A DNA stretch of 64,000 bases from Burkholderia sp. USMB20 (GTDB lineage: Bacteria > Pseudomonadota > Gammaproteobacteria > Burkholderiales > Burkholderiaceae). Position numbers and translations under genes: made by a program. The notes under the pieces are model-generated. The model was not told the DNA's origin. It saw only the letters and a list, made by a program, of their open reading frames with translations, and ran no database searches. Shown here piece by piece: positions 1 through 8,063 of the stretch. The DNA is taken from contig NZ_JTAN02000005.1 of assembly GCF_000949135.2 (NCBI RefSeq), positions 372,001-436,000 on the forward strand. Reading direction: 5' to 3'. Position 1 is the stretch's first letter. Each line of letters opens with the position of its first letter.

Positions 1-748
1 TCAGCGGCACGCCGGGCCCGACTTGCTGGCCCGCCTGCACCGAACGCTGGCCGACCGTGCCGTCGACCGGCGCGACGATCGTCGTGCGCTTCAGGTTCCG
101 GTACGCGAGCTTGAACTGCGCGGCGGCCTGCACGACGGCCGGGCTCTCGTCGACCGGCAGCTTGCTGCCGAGCGCGCGTGCGGCGTCGAGCTGCGCCTGC
201 GCGGCCGCGAGGTTCGCCTGTGCGCCGGCGACGGCCGCGCGGGCGCGCGCCAGCTCCTCCGGCGCGACGATCTCGACCGACGCGCCCGAACGCGCGGCAA
301 GCGCGCGCTGCGCGAGCGACAGGTCTGCCTGGCGCGCGTTCACGGCTGCCACGTACATCGTGTTCGAGATCTTTGCGTTCGCGACCTGCCGCACGGCCTG
401 CGCGAGTTGCGCCTTCGCCTGCGCGAACGCGACGGACGCTTCCGTATCGTCGAGCCGCACGAGCGTCTGCCCGGCACGCACGGGCTGCGTATCGGCGACC
501 AGTACGTCGGTCACGGCGCCCGGAATCTGTGCGGCGACCTGCACGATGCTGCCGGCGACGTACGCGTCGTCGGTATCCTCGTAATAGCGGTCGCGTAGCA
601 GCCAGAACGCGATCCAGACGAGCGCGGCGAGCATCACGATCGCGAAGAACAGCATGAAGCGCTTGCGACGCGTCGCGCGGCGCGCGTCGAGTGCCGGGTC
701 GTTCAGGGCGGCCGGCTGCGCCGCGGTGTGAAGGTTGTCGTGGTGCAT
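1..748 (-). CDS. HlyD/EmrA-type membrane fusion protein (3' part outside window)
   Basis: Periplasmic adaptor that would link the inner-membrane exporter and outer-membrane lipoprotein encoded upstream in the same operon. The visible N-terminal ~249 residues start MHHDNLHTAAQ, then have a basic stretch (ARRATRRKR) and one membrane anchor rich in Phe, Leu and Ala near residues 30-50, followed by the typical DTDDAYV and biotinyl-lipoyl-like beginning, then an Ala/Gln-rich alpha-hairpin, and the return strand ending in TTIVAPVDGTVGQRSV. This is the EmrA/HlyD family layout. The start codon shares one base with the stop of the preceding gene (TGATG), so the two are translationally coupled. The gene runs off the left edge, so about a third is missing. 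Substrate is inferred to be rhamnolipid, from operon context only. Confidence 0.9.
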   Translation of the reverse strand, partial: MHHDNLHTAAQPAALNDPALDARRATRRKRFMLFFAIVMLAALVWIAFWLLRDRYYEDTDDAYVAGSIVQVAAQIPGAVTDVLVADTQPVRAGQTLVRLDDTEASVAFAQAKAQLAQAVRQVANAKISNTMYVAAVNARQADLSLAQRALAARSGASVEIVAPEELARARAAVAGAQANLAAAQAQLDAARALGSKLPVDESPAVVQAAAQFKLAYRNLKRTTIVAPVDGTVGQRSVQAGQQVGPGVPL

Positions 749-2691
749 CAGTCGCTTTGCGTAACGATCAGGCGGTCATGCTGGAACAGGGGGAGCGCGG
801 ACGCGCGCGTGTCGGCGGCGACGGTGGGGGGCGCGTGGCGCGAGCCGACGCCGAGGCTCGTGTTCGTGTTCGTGTTCGTGTTCGTGCTCGTGCTCGTGCT
901 CGTGCTCGTGTTCGTTCTCGTGTTCGTGTTCGTGCTGGTATTTGCGCTGGTGCTCGTGTTCGCGCTGGTACTCATACTCACGGCATCGGCAGCCGGACTA
1001 CGCGGCGCGACCGACACCGCCGGCGGATCGATCCGCGCGGCACGCGGCGCGGCGCCGCTACCTGCCGCGGCCGCGCGCCGCGCTTGCGCGCTGCTGTCCG
1101 CCGAGCTACCGCGGGCAGCGGCGTTCACCGTCGCGCCGCGTTTCGTCCGCGCGCCTTGCGCGGTACGCGCCGCGGGCATCGCCGCACCCGCAGTCGTTGC
1201 GCTCGCATCGAACCCGCCGCCGAGCGCACCGACCAGCCCGACGCGCAGCGTCCGCTGCCGCCCGAGCAGCGCGATCAGCTGCGCACGCTCGTCGATCAGC
1301 GTGAGGTCCGCGACATCGACATCCTTCTGCATCAACACGCCGCGCCGATGGCGATCGGCCGCGATCTGCACGATCTTCTGCGCGGCGGCGACGGCATCCT
1401 GCTGCTGCACGACGAGCGTCTGCGCGGTCTGCAGCGACGTGACGATTTGCGCGACCTGCCCGAGCGCGTCGTCGACGGTCTTGTTGTACAGCCCGATCGC
1501 GACGTCGGCCTGCGCGACGTCCGCGCCGAGCTTCGCCTTCAGCCGGCCGCGATCGAACACCGGCAGCGAGATCGCCGGGCCGACGGAGCCGGCGAGCGAA
1601 TCGCGCGAGAACAGCGACGCGGGTGTCAGCGCGAACACGCCGCCGAGCGCGACGAGGTTCACGTCCGGATAGAACTGCGCTCGCGTCGAATCGGCATTCG
1701 CGAACGCGGCTTCGACGCGCAACCGCGCGGCGACGATGTCGGGCCGGCGGCCGAGCAGATCGGCCGGCAGCCGCGCGGGCAGCGCGCCGCCGGGGAATGC
1801 GCCGACGCGCGGCCGCTGCAACGCGAGCCCGCGCTCCGGCCCGCGGCCGGACAGCACGCCCAGCTGCAATTGCGCGAGCTTGATCTGCTCGTCGTTCAGC
1901 GCGATCTGTGCGAGCAGGCGGCTGCGCTTGATCGACGCGTCGCTCGCGTCGTACGCATTGTCGAGGCCGCGCGCGGTGCGCTCGCGCAGCACGGCCGTCA
2001 CGCGCTGGCTGATCTTCAGCTTCTGCTGCAGCAGATCGCGCACCGCGTACGCCTCATCGAGCTGGCAATACACGGTGACGATCGCGACCGCGAGCGTGAG
2101 CCGCACCTGCTCGGCCTCGACACCGGCCGCGTCGCGCAGCGACATCAGGCTCTTCGTCGCCGCGCGGTTCTTGCCCCACAGGTCGAGCTGGTAGTTCAGC
2201 CCGACGAACACCGACGACGGCGACACGACCGGATCGCCGAAGATCTCGACCGGCACGCGATAACCGCCCGCCGTCACGTCGGCGATGTCGCCCGGCTTCG
2301 GCATCCGCGCGCGGCTGACCGTCGCGCCGGCCGTGCCGGTCAAGCCCGTCAGCGAATCGAACTGCTGAAGCTGCGACTGCGCGATCCGCAGCCGCGCCTG
2401 CGCGACCTGCAGATCCGGATTGTTCTGCGATGCCTCCACGACCAGTTCGTCGAGCTGCGGATCCTGCAGCTGCTTCACCCAGTCGGGCGCGGGCCATGCG
2501 CCATCCGCGCCGGGCCCCGCGGTGCGAGCGAGCGCGTCGCCGGCCGGTGCGCGCAGCGACAGCGACGGCAGGAACCCCGACGGCACGCAGCCGCCCAGCG
2601 CCAGCAGCGCGGCGGCCGCGACGATCGCCCAGCCACCCTGCCCGCGCCGCGCCGGCCGAGCAGCTCGCGCCGCTTTCATGATGCGTTCCAT
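748..2691 (-). CDS. NodT-family outer-membrane efflux lipoprotein with Ser/Thr/Asn tail
   Basis: TolC-like outer-membrane channel of a tripartite exporter. The 647-residue product begins with a basic N-terminus, a hydrophobic segment and a lipobox (LLALGG-C) near residue 35, then two outer-membrane-efflux (OEP) repeats; WPAPDW, NPDLQVAQARLRIAQSQ and LLGRRPDIVAARLRVEAAF are typical of the NodT family. The OEP core ends around residue 510, and the extra ~130 residues are low complexity: Ala/Arg-rich, then alternating Ser-Thr and Asn-Thr dipeptides coded by a hexanucleotide repeat. NodT proteins are normally about 480-520 residues, so the tail is an extension. Start chosen at the first ATG, 8 bases after the rhlC stop; a second Met lies four codons later. 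Coupled to the downstream adaptor gene. Confidence 0.9.
   Translation of the reverse strand: MERIMKAARAARPARRGQGGWAIVAAAALLALGGCVPSGFLPSLSLRAPAGDALARTAGPGADGAWPAPDWVKQLQDPQLDELVVEASQNNPDLQVAQARLRIAQSQLQQFDSLTGLTGTAGATVSRARMPKPGDIADVTAGGYRVPVEIFGDPVVSPSSVFVGLNYQLDLWGKNRAATKSLMSLRDAAGVEAEQVRLTLAVAIVTVYCQLDEAYAVRDLLQQKLKISQRVTAVLRERTARGLDNAYDASDASIKRSRLLAQIALNDEQIKLAQLQLGVLSGRGPERGLALQRPRVGAFPGGALPARLPADLLGRRPDIVAARLRVEAAFANADSTRAQFYPDVNLVALGGVFALTPASLFSRDSLAGSVGPAISLPVFDRGRLKAKLGADVAQADVAIGLYNKTVDDALGQVAQIVTSLQTAQTLVVQQQDAVAAAQKIVQIAADRHRRGVLMQKDVDVADLTLIDERAQLIALLGRQRTLRVGLVGALGGGFDASATTAGAAMPAARTAQGARTKRGATVNAAARGSSADSSAQARRAAAAGSGAAPRAARIDPPAVSVAPRSPAADAVSMSTSANTSTSANTSTNTNTRTNTSTSTSTSTNTNTNTNTSLGVGSRHAPPTVAADTRASALPLFQHDRLIVTQSD
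859..936. repeat. hexanucleotide tandem repeat (13 units) inside the efflux lipoprotein gene
   Basis: On the plus strand there are thirteen consecutive 6-base units, CGTGTT or CGTGCT with one CGTTCT; degenerate copies continue to about 970. On the coding (minus) strand this gives Asn-Thr and Ser-Thr dipeptides (one Arg-Thr). Because the unit is two codons, gain or loss of copies changes tail length without shifting frame. Confidence 0.95.
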
Positions 2692-2699
2692 CGCCGCCC

Positions 2700-3638
2700 T
2701 CACCCCCGCTGGACGCGCCGCGCGCGTGCGGCGAGACGCGGCCGCGTGCGCTCGAGCGGACCGAGCCGCCCGAACAGGCCGTCGGCGATGCCGAACGCGA
2801 TGCCCGCGAGCTTGGCGCGCTTGTCGCGCTCGACGAGCGCGATCTGCACGACCTGCCACACGGTCAGCAGGTTCGGCACGATCGCCACCGGAAAGCGCAA
2901 CCCGTACTGCATCCCGAGCTGCACCGCATTGCGTGCGCTGTAGTAGCGCCGTTGCCACGAGTGATTCATCGACGTCATTTCGAAAGGGCCGAACGCGTGC
3001 CGCTGCTTCGCGCCGATCCGGTGCGGCAGCACCAGCGACGGCACGACGTAGAGCGGCACGTTGCGCGCAAGCGCGCGGAAGCTGTACTCGGTATCGACGT
3101 GATCGATGAACAGCGTCTCGTCGAAGCGGCCGAGCACGTCGAACGCGGCGCGCGACACGACGCAGCCCGACGAGATCAGGAACGCGCAGCGCTGCGGCGG
3201 CGCGTCGGGCGCGAGATGCAGCCGGCGCAACGCGATCCCGTCGGTCGCGAGTTCGGGCAGGAAGCTGCGCGCGTTCTCGTCGAAGATGCGCGGGCCGGCC
3301 AGGAACGCGCGCCCCGCGAGCCCCGTGCAGGCGTCGCGCATCGTCGCGAAGTAACCGGCCGGCACCGACGAATCCTGGTCGAACAGCGCGACCGCGTCGA
3401 CGTCGTCGCGAAACAGCGCCGCGAGCCCCGCGTTGTAGGCGCCCGCGATGCCGCCGCGATTGCCGTGATGCAGCAGCGCGATGCCGTCGCGCGCGCACAC
3501 CTCGCGAGCGCGCGCATCGGGCTGCGGCGTGTTGTCGACGACCAGCAGCGCGTCGCACGCGTGCCGCCACGCGCCGAGCGCCGCGAGCTGCGCGTCGCTC
3601 GGGTGGTACAGGATCACGAGTGCGCCGAGTGTCGTCAT
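2700..3638 (-). CDS. rhlC: rhamnosyltransferase 2 (RhlC), family 2 glycosyltransferase
   Basis: Adds the second L-rhamnose from dTDP-rhamnose to mono-rhamnolipid to give di-rhamnolipid, at the cytoplasmic side of the inner membrane. The 312-residue product matches RhlC in length and layout: an N-terminal nucleotide-sugar domain (LVILYHPS), the FDQD metal/sugar motif at residues 86-89, and the acceptor-side FIDHVDTEYSF motif at 177-187 typical of rhamnosyl GT2 enzymes. It starts 10 bases after the exporter gene, with a GAGGAG ribosome site. Position between the exporter and efflux lipoprotein genes and the presence of rhlA and rhlB upstream make the assignment firm. Confidence 0.93.
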   Translation of the reverse strand: MTTLGALVILYHPSDAQLAALGAWRHACDALLVVDNTPQPDARAREVCARDGIALLHHGNRGGIAGAYNAGLAALFRDDVDAVALFDQDSSVPAGYFATMRDACTGLAGRAFLAGPRIFDENARSFLPELATDGIALRRLHLAPDAPPQRCAFLISSGCVVSRAAFDVLGRFDETLFIDHVDTEYSFRALARNVPLYVVPSLVLPHRIGAKQRHAFGPFEMTSMNHSWQRRYYSARNAVQLGMQYGLRFPVAIVPNLLTVWQVVQIALVERDKRAKLAGIAFGIADGLFGRLGPLERTRPRLAARARRVQRG

Positions 3639-3648
3639 GTCGCTCTCC

Positions 3649-5235
3649 TCAATGTCCGAACGAAGCGGCCGCGCCGCGCTTCGGCCGCGTGAGCCACATC
3701 ATCGCGGCGAGCACGAGGCAGGTCATGCTCGCCATCCAGAACATGTCGCCCGTCGCCATCATGTACGCCTGCTGCATCACGACCTGATGCAGCGTGGACA
3801 GCTCGCGCACGCCGTCCACGCCCATCGCGTTCAGCGTGTGCACGAAGCGCTGCGTGTTCGCCGACGCGTGCGTGACCGATTGCGACACGACGTCGTAGTG
3901 ATAGGTCGCGCGGTTGTCCCACAGCGTCACGCTCATCGCGGTGCCGAATGCGGCGGACAACGTGCGCAGGAAGTTCGACAGGCTCGACGCGGCCGCGAGC
4001 CGGTCGTCCGGGATGCGCGACAGCGTCGCGGCCGTCAGCGGAATGAAGAAACACGGCAGCCCGATTCCCTGGATCAACCCGGGCGCGGCGATCTGCGCGA
4101 ACGTCATCTTCAGCGTGAAATGCGCGTCCCATGCGAGCACGGCCGCAAATATCAGGAATCCGAACGTCGCAAGCACACGCGCGTCGAAGCGATGCGCGTG
4201 CAGGCCGACGAGAATCGAGAACACGAGCGCGAGCACGCCGAGCGACGCGGTGGCGAGCCCCGCGTGGAACGCGTTGTAGCCCATCACCGCCTGCATCCAC
4301 AGCGGGAACACGACGCCCACCACCGAGAAGCTCATCATCCCGAGCGAGATGATCAGCACGCAGAACGAGAACGTGCGGTCGCGAAACAGGCTGAGGTCGA
4401 CGACCGGATGCGCGTCGCCGGCTTCCCAGATCAGCAGCGACACGATCGCGAGCGCCGCGACCACCGCGAGCGTGACGATCAGCGGCGAATCGAACCAGCC
4501 CTTGTCATGGCCGAGATCGAGCATCGCCTGCAGCGAACCGACGCCGATCACGAGCAGCACGATGCCCGGCACGTCGATTGGGCCGGCCGCGCCGCGCTGC
4601 GCGTCGGGGCGCAGCATCGCGGTGCAGACGGCGAACGAGAACAGCCCGATCGGCAAATTGATCAGGAAGATCCACGGCCACGAGAAGCTGTCGACGATCC
4701 AGCCGCCGACCACCGGCCCGAAGATCGGCGCGAGCAGCACCGTCATCGCCCACAGCGCGAGCGCGACCGTGCGCTTGTCCGGCGGGAACGTGCGCAGCAG
4801 GATCGTCTGCGACAGCGGCACCATCGGCCCCGAGCACAGCCCCTGCAGCGCGCGGCAGACCACCAGCACGTGCAGGTCGCGCGCGAGCCCGCACAGCAGC
4901 GACGTCAGCGTGAACAGCAGCACCGCGCCGACGAACAGCCGCAGCTCGCCGACGCGCCGCGCGAGCCAGCCGGTCAGCGGCACCGCGATCGCGGCCGCGA
5001 CCGAATACGAGCTGATCACCCACGTGCCCTGGCTATTCGACACGCCGAGACTGCCGGAAATCGCCGGCACCGCGACGTTCGTCACGGTCGAGTCGAGCAC
5101 TTCGATGAAGGTGGCGAGCGACAGCGCGAACGTCAGCAGCGCGAGCCGCGCACCGCGCACCGGCCGCGCGGCGGCTGCGGGTTCGCGTGCATCGACGGCG
5201 GCGGGCGCGTCCTGAAGCGGCGCTGCGGTACTCAT
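3649..5235 (-). CDS. EmrB/QacA-type (DHA2) 14-TM MFS exporter
   Basis: Inner-membrane proton-driven exporter of the drug:H+ antiporter-2 family, 528 residues. The first membrane segment carries the DHA2 signature around FIEVLDSTVTNVAVPAI (residues ~40-55); GWLARRVGELRLF is the loop 2-3 motif A region, and a GPVVGGWIVD motif C follows. Fourteen hydrophobic segments can be traced. With the lipoprotein and adaptor downstream it forms an EmrAB-TolC-like tripartite pump; its place between rhlB and rhlC implies rhamnolipid or precursor export, which is inference. The start overlaps the rhlB stop (ATGA). Confidence 0.92.
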   Translation of the reverse strand: MSTAAPLQDAPAAVDAREPAAAARPVRGARLALLTFALSLATFIEVLDSTVTNVAVPAISGSLGVSNSQGTWVISSYSVAAAIAVPLTGWLARRVGELRLFVGAVLLFTLTSLLCGLARDLHVLVVCRALQGLCSGPMVPLSQTILLRTFPPDKRTVALALWAMTVLLAPIFGPVVGGWIVDSFSWPWIFLINLPIGLFSFAVCTAMLRPDAQRGAAGPIDVPGIVLLVIGVGSLQAMLDLGHDKGWFDSPLIVTLAVVAALAIVSLLIWEAGDAHPVVDLSLFRDRTFSFCVLIISLGMMSFSVVGVVFPLWMQAVMGYNAFHAGLATASLGVLALVFSILVGLHAHRFDARVLATFGFLIFAAVLAWDAHFTLKMTFAQIAAPGLIQGIGLPCFFIPLTAATLSRIPDDRLAAASSLSNFLRTLSAAFGTAMSVTLWDNRATYHYDVVSQSVTHASANTQRFVHTLNAMGVDGVRELSTLHQVVMQQAYMMATGDMFWMASMTCLVLAAMMWLTRPKRGAAASFGH

Positions 5236-6515
5236 GCGCCCGCCGTCGCGAGGTAGGCCTGCACCCGCGCGCGTCCGTGGTTCGGTGCGAAGCGCTCGAT
5301 GAAATCGGCGGCGCGCTCGCAGCCGTCCGGCGCCGCATCGATCAGCGCACGCGTGCGTTCCGCATGCACCGCGAATTCCGGCTCGTCCAGCACGCGTGCG
5401 AGCGCCGCACCGAGACGCGCGCCGTCGACGGGACCGTCGATGCGCACGCCGGCGCCGCTCGCCGCGACGCGCTGCGCATTGTCGAACTGGTCGTGCGCGA
5501 ACGGCGTCACGACCTGCGGGATCCCGGCTTCGAACGCGAGCGCCGCGGTGCCGATTCCGCCGTGATGCACGAGCGCGCGGCAACGCGGCAGCAGCGCGCG
5601 CATCGGCACGAAGCGGCGCACCAGCAGCCGGTCGCCGTCCGGTGCCGCATCGTGCGGGCTCAGCAGGATGCCGCGCGCGCCGGTGGCATGCAGCGCGTCC
5701 GCGACCGCGCGCGCATACGCGGCGTGATCGACCCGTGTCGACCCGGCCGTGAACATGACGGGCGGCTCACCGGCCGCGAGGAACGCGTCGAGCGCGCGAT
5801 CGTCGTCGGGCGTCGCGATGTCGTTGAACAGCGGAAAACCGCTTTGCAGATGACCGGCCGGCCAGTCGCGCTGCGCCGGTGCGAACCAGTCGGGAAACAG
5901 GCACAGCACGCCGTCGGTCGAATGCAGCCAGCGGCCGAGCACGCGCCGCGCGGGCGCGAGCCCGAGCTCGCGGCGCACCGCGTTGAGCGCCGGCCCGCAC
6001 ACGCGGTCGAGCACCTGCCGCTCGATCAGCGTCATCAGCGCCGCCTTCACCGGCAGCGGCCAGCGCGCGGGAATGGTCAGGCGCGGATGCGTCGGCGGCA
6101 CGTGCGCGGACAGCAGCGTCGACGGCGACACCTGCACCGACACGTACGGCGTGCCGTGCAGCTCCTGCATGAAGCGCGCGGAAAATGCCCACAACGTGCC
6201 GACCAGCACGGTGTCGCGATCGGTCAGCGCGCGCAGCGCGTCGTAGTGCGGACGCAGCACGGGCGCGATCACCTGCCACAGCGTGCGAAACGACGTGCGC
6301 GGATCCCACAGCGCCGGGTTCGCCATCGCGGCCTCGTACTCGGCCGCGGTGCCGACCGGCACGAACGTGAAGCCGCAGCGGCGCGCGGCCGCCTCGAACG
6401 GCGGATGCGTGCAGAACACGACGTCGTGGCCACGCGTCGCGAGCGCGCGCGCGACGCCGAGCAGCGGATGCACGTCGCCCGCCGAGCCGATCGCGGTCAC
6501 GATCACCTTCGCCAT
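5232..6515 (-). CDS. rhlB: rhamnosyltransferase 1 catalytic subunit (RhlB), GT1 family
   Basis: Transfers L-rhamnose from dTDP-rhamnose to the 3-(3-hydroxyalkanoyloxy)alkanoic acid made by RhlA, giving mono-rhamnolipid. The 427-residue product has the GT-B fold marks of family 1: an N-terminal acceptor domain starting VIVTAIGSAGDVHPLLG, and a C-terminal donor domain with FTAGST (~256) and HHGGIGTAALAFEAGIPQV (from 317) followed by PFAHDQFDNA. Length agrees with Pseudomonas RhlB (about 426). It begins 17 bases after the methyltransferase gene and overlaps the exporter start by 4 bases. Confidence 0.94.
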   Translation of the reverse strand: MAKVIVTAIGSAGDVHPLLGVARALATRGHDVVFCTHPPFEAAARRCGFTFVPVGTAAEYEAAMANPALWDPRTSFRTLWQVIAPVLRPHYDALRALTDRDTVLVGTLWAFSARFMQELHGTPYVSVQVSPSTLLSAHVPPTHPRLTIPARWPLPVKAALMTLIERQVLDRVCGPALNAVRRELGLAPARRVLGRWLHSTDGVLCLFPDWFAPAQRDWPAGHLQSGFPLFNDIATPDDDRALDAFLAAGEPPVMFTAGSTRVDHAAYARAVADALHATGARGILLSPHDAAPDGDRLLVRRFVPMRALLPRCRALVHHGGIGTAALAFEAGIPQVVTPFAHDQFDNAQRVAASGAGVRIDGPVDGARLGAALARVLDEPEFAVHAERTRALIDAAPDGCERAADFIERFAPNHGRARVQAYLATAGA

Positions 6516-6532
6516 CGCGCGCCTCGCGGGAG

Positions 6533-7102
6533 TCAGTAGAAGCCGGGGATCAGCGCCGCGACCTCGCGGCGATACTGCGTGTACGCCGGCCCGAAATGGC
6601 CGGTCAGCCAGCTCTCTTCGACACGCACCTTGTACGCGAGCGACGCGAACACGAGCGCGACGCCGAGCGCGCCGCGCCACTCGCCGCCGATCAGCGCGGC
6701 GCCGACCAGCGCGATCAGGCAGCCGGTGTAGATCGGATGACGCACGAGGCCGTACGGGCCCGTGCGAACGAGTTCGTGGTTTTCCTTCAGCGTGACCGAC
6801 ACGCTCCAGTTCGTGCCGAGATGCAGCCGCGCCCACACGGAGAACAGCAGCCCCGCGACGAGCACCGCGAGCCCGCATTGCGCCTGCAGGCCGAAGCGCT
6901 GCCAGTCGGGCACGAGCGCCTGCCACGACGGATCGGGCAGGATGATCAGCGCGCCGCCGACGATCAGCGGAATCGACTGCAGCGTGCGCGAGCGCGACGC
7001 CTCCTTGCGCACGGTCGTCTTCACGGCCTGCGACGTCGCGATCCAGTAGGCGAGCCAGATGGCCCACGGAGCGACGATGGCGATGGTCTGAACGATATTC
7101 AC
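6533..7102 (-). CDS. isoprenylcysteine carboxyl methyltransferase-like integral membrane protein in the rhl operon
   Basis: A 189-residue membrane protein of the ICMT/PEMT-type SAM-dependent methyltransferase superfamily. It has four or more membrane segments (residues ~2-23, 42-57, 74-92, 122-158) and the family's C-terminal SAM-binding block: RTGPYGLVRHPIYTG (113-127), then EE at 162-163 and FGPAYTQYRREVAALIPG (170-187). The GTG start at 7102 is chosen because an AGGCAGG ribosome site precedes it and the only upstream ATG lies inside rhlA. It sits 58 bases after rhlA and 17 before rhlB, so it is co-transcribed. The substrate is unknown; a free carboxyl on a lipid such as the RhlA product or a rhamnolipid is a reasonable guess. 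Confidence 0.88.
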   Translation of the reverse strand: MNIVQTIAIVAPWAIWLAYWIATSQAVKTTVRKEASRSRTLQSIPLIVGGALIILPDPSWQALVPDWQRFGLQAQCGLAVLVAGLLFSVWARLHLGTNWSVSVTLKENHELVRTGPYGLVRHPIYTGCLIALVGAALIGGEWRGALGVALVFASLAYKVRVEESWLTGHFGPAYTQYRREVAALIPGFY

Positions 7103-7160
7103 GGCTGGCCTGCCTCGTGTGGATGAGAATTCGGATGTATCCGGTGCGCGACGTGCTGCG

Positions 7161-8063
7161 TTACGACGACAGCGCCGGCATCGGCGCGGACACGCACGCA
7201 TGCGCGGCGCCGAGCGCGATGCCCGCGGCAACGGGCGGCGCGTCGCAGAAGTAGTCGAGCAGCGCCGCCCGCGTGGCTTCGCGCTGCGCGCGGCCTTCGA
7301 TGTCGAGGAAATGGCCGGCGTCGGGAATCGTCGCGAAGCGTGCGCGCGGCACGTGCGCGGCCAGTTGGCGAACGTCGGCCGGCGTCGTGTATTCGTCGCG
7401 CTCGCCGTTCAGGAACAGCAGCTCGCAGCCGATGTTCGAGAACTCGCTCAGGTAGCGCTCCGGCTGCAGCGACAGGATCTGGTCGACGTGGAACGCGACC
7501 TGGTCCTGCTCGTCGCGCGGCAGCCGCGTCAGATACCGGTAGTTGTACAGCTTCATGATGCGCGGCAGGTAGCGGCCGACCGTATCGTTCAGCAGCTGCG
7601 CGGCCTTCAGGTTCTCGCCGGCCGCGATGTGGTCGCGGGCACGCGTCACGTAGTCGACCATCGCGTCGTTCAGGAACGGCGAGAACGAGCAGATCGCCGC
7701 GCGCCGCACGCTCGGGCAGCCGCGCGCGAGCGCGAACAGCGACGCGACGCCGCCCCACGATACCGACACGAGAAACGCGGGCGCGAAACGCTCGACCAGA
7801 TGCTGGAGGATCGCGGCCTCGTCGTCCTTGGTCAGGATGAAGCAGCCGGGGTTGTGCTGGCGCGACTGCCCCGCGTACGGCAGGTCGAAGCAGATCGTGT
7901 TCATCCGCTCGCCGAGATACTGGACGGTCTGCCCGAACGAGGCGGTCGTCGCGAGCGCGCCGTTGACGAGCATCGCCGTGTCGAACGACGGATCGAACAC
8001 GTTCCGTTCGACGTAGACCTTCAGACCATTCGGTAGCGGGACCACGTATTTTTCGGTCGGCAT
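7161..8063 (-). CDS. rhlA: 3-(3-hydroxyalkanoyloxy)alkanoic acid synthase (RhlA)
   Basis: Joins two 3-hydroxyacyl chains (ACP- or CoA-bound) into the lipid part of rhamnolipid. The 300-residue alpha/beta hydrolase has the nucleophile elbow VSWGG at 101-105 with Ser102, an acid in NGERDEYTTP near 220 and a His in DAGHFLDIEG near 254; NGALATTASF and CFDLPYAGQS are conserved in RhlA. Length matches the Pseudomonas enzyme (295). Start at 8063 has a CCGGAGAA ribosome site. First gene of the operon; its promoter must lie in the AT-rich region 8064-8782. Confidence 0.94.
   Translation of the reverse strand: MPTEKYVVPLPNGLKVYVERNVFDPSFDTAMLVNGALATTASFGQTVQYLGERMNTICFDLPYAGQSRQHNPGCFILTKDDEAAILQHLVERFAPAFLVSVSWGGVASLFALARGCPSVRRAAICSFSPFLNDAMVDYVTRARDHIAAGENLKAAQLLNDTVGRYLPRIMKLYNYRYLTRLPRDEQDQVAFHVDQILSLQPERYLSEFSNIGCELLFLNGERDEYTTPADVRQLAAHVPRARFATIPDAGHFLDIEGRAQREATRAALLDYFCDAPPVAAGIALGAAHACVSAPMPALSS

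Noticed and set aside
691-2943. Long plus-strand open frame opposite the efflux lipoprotein gene
   Set aside because: Arg/Ala-rich antisense frame; the minus-strand protein has a lipobox and OEP repeats.
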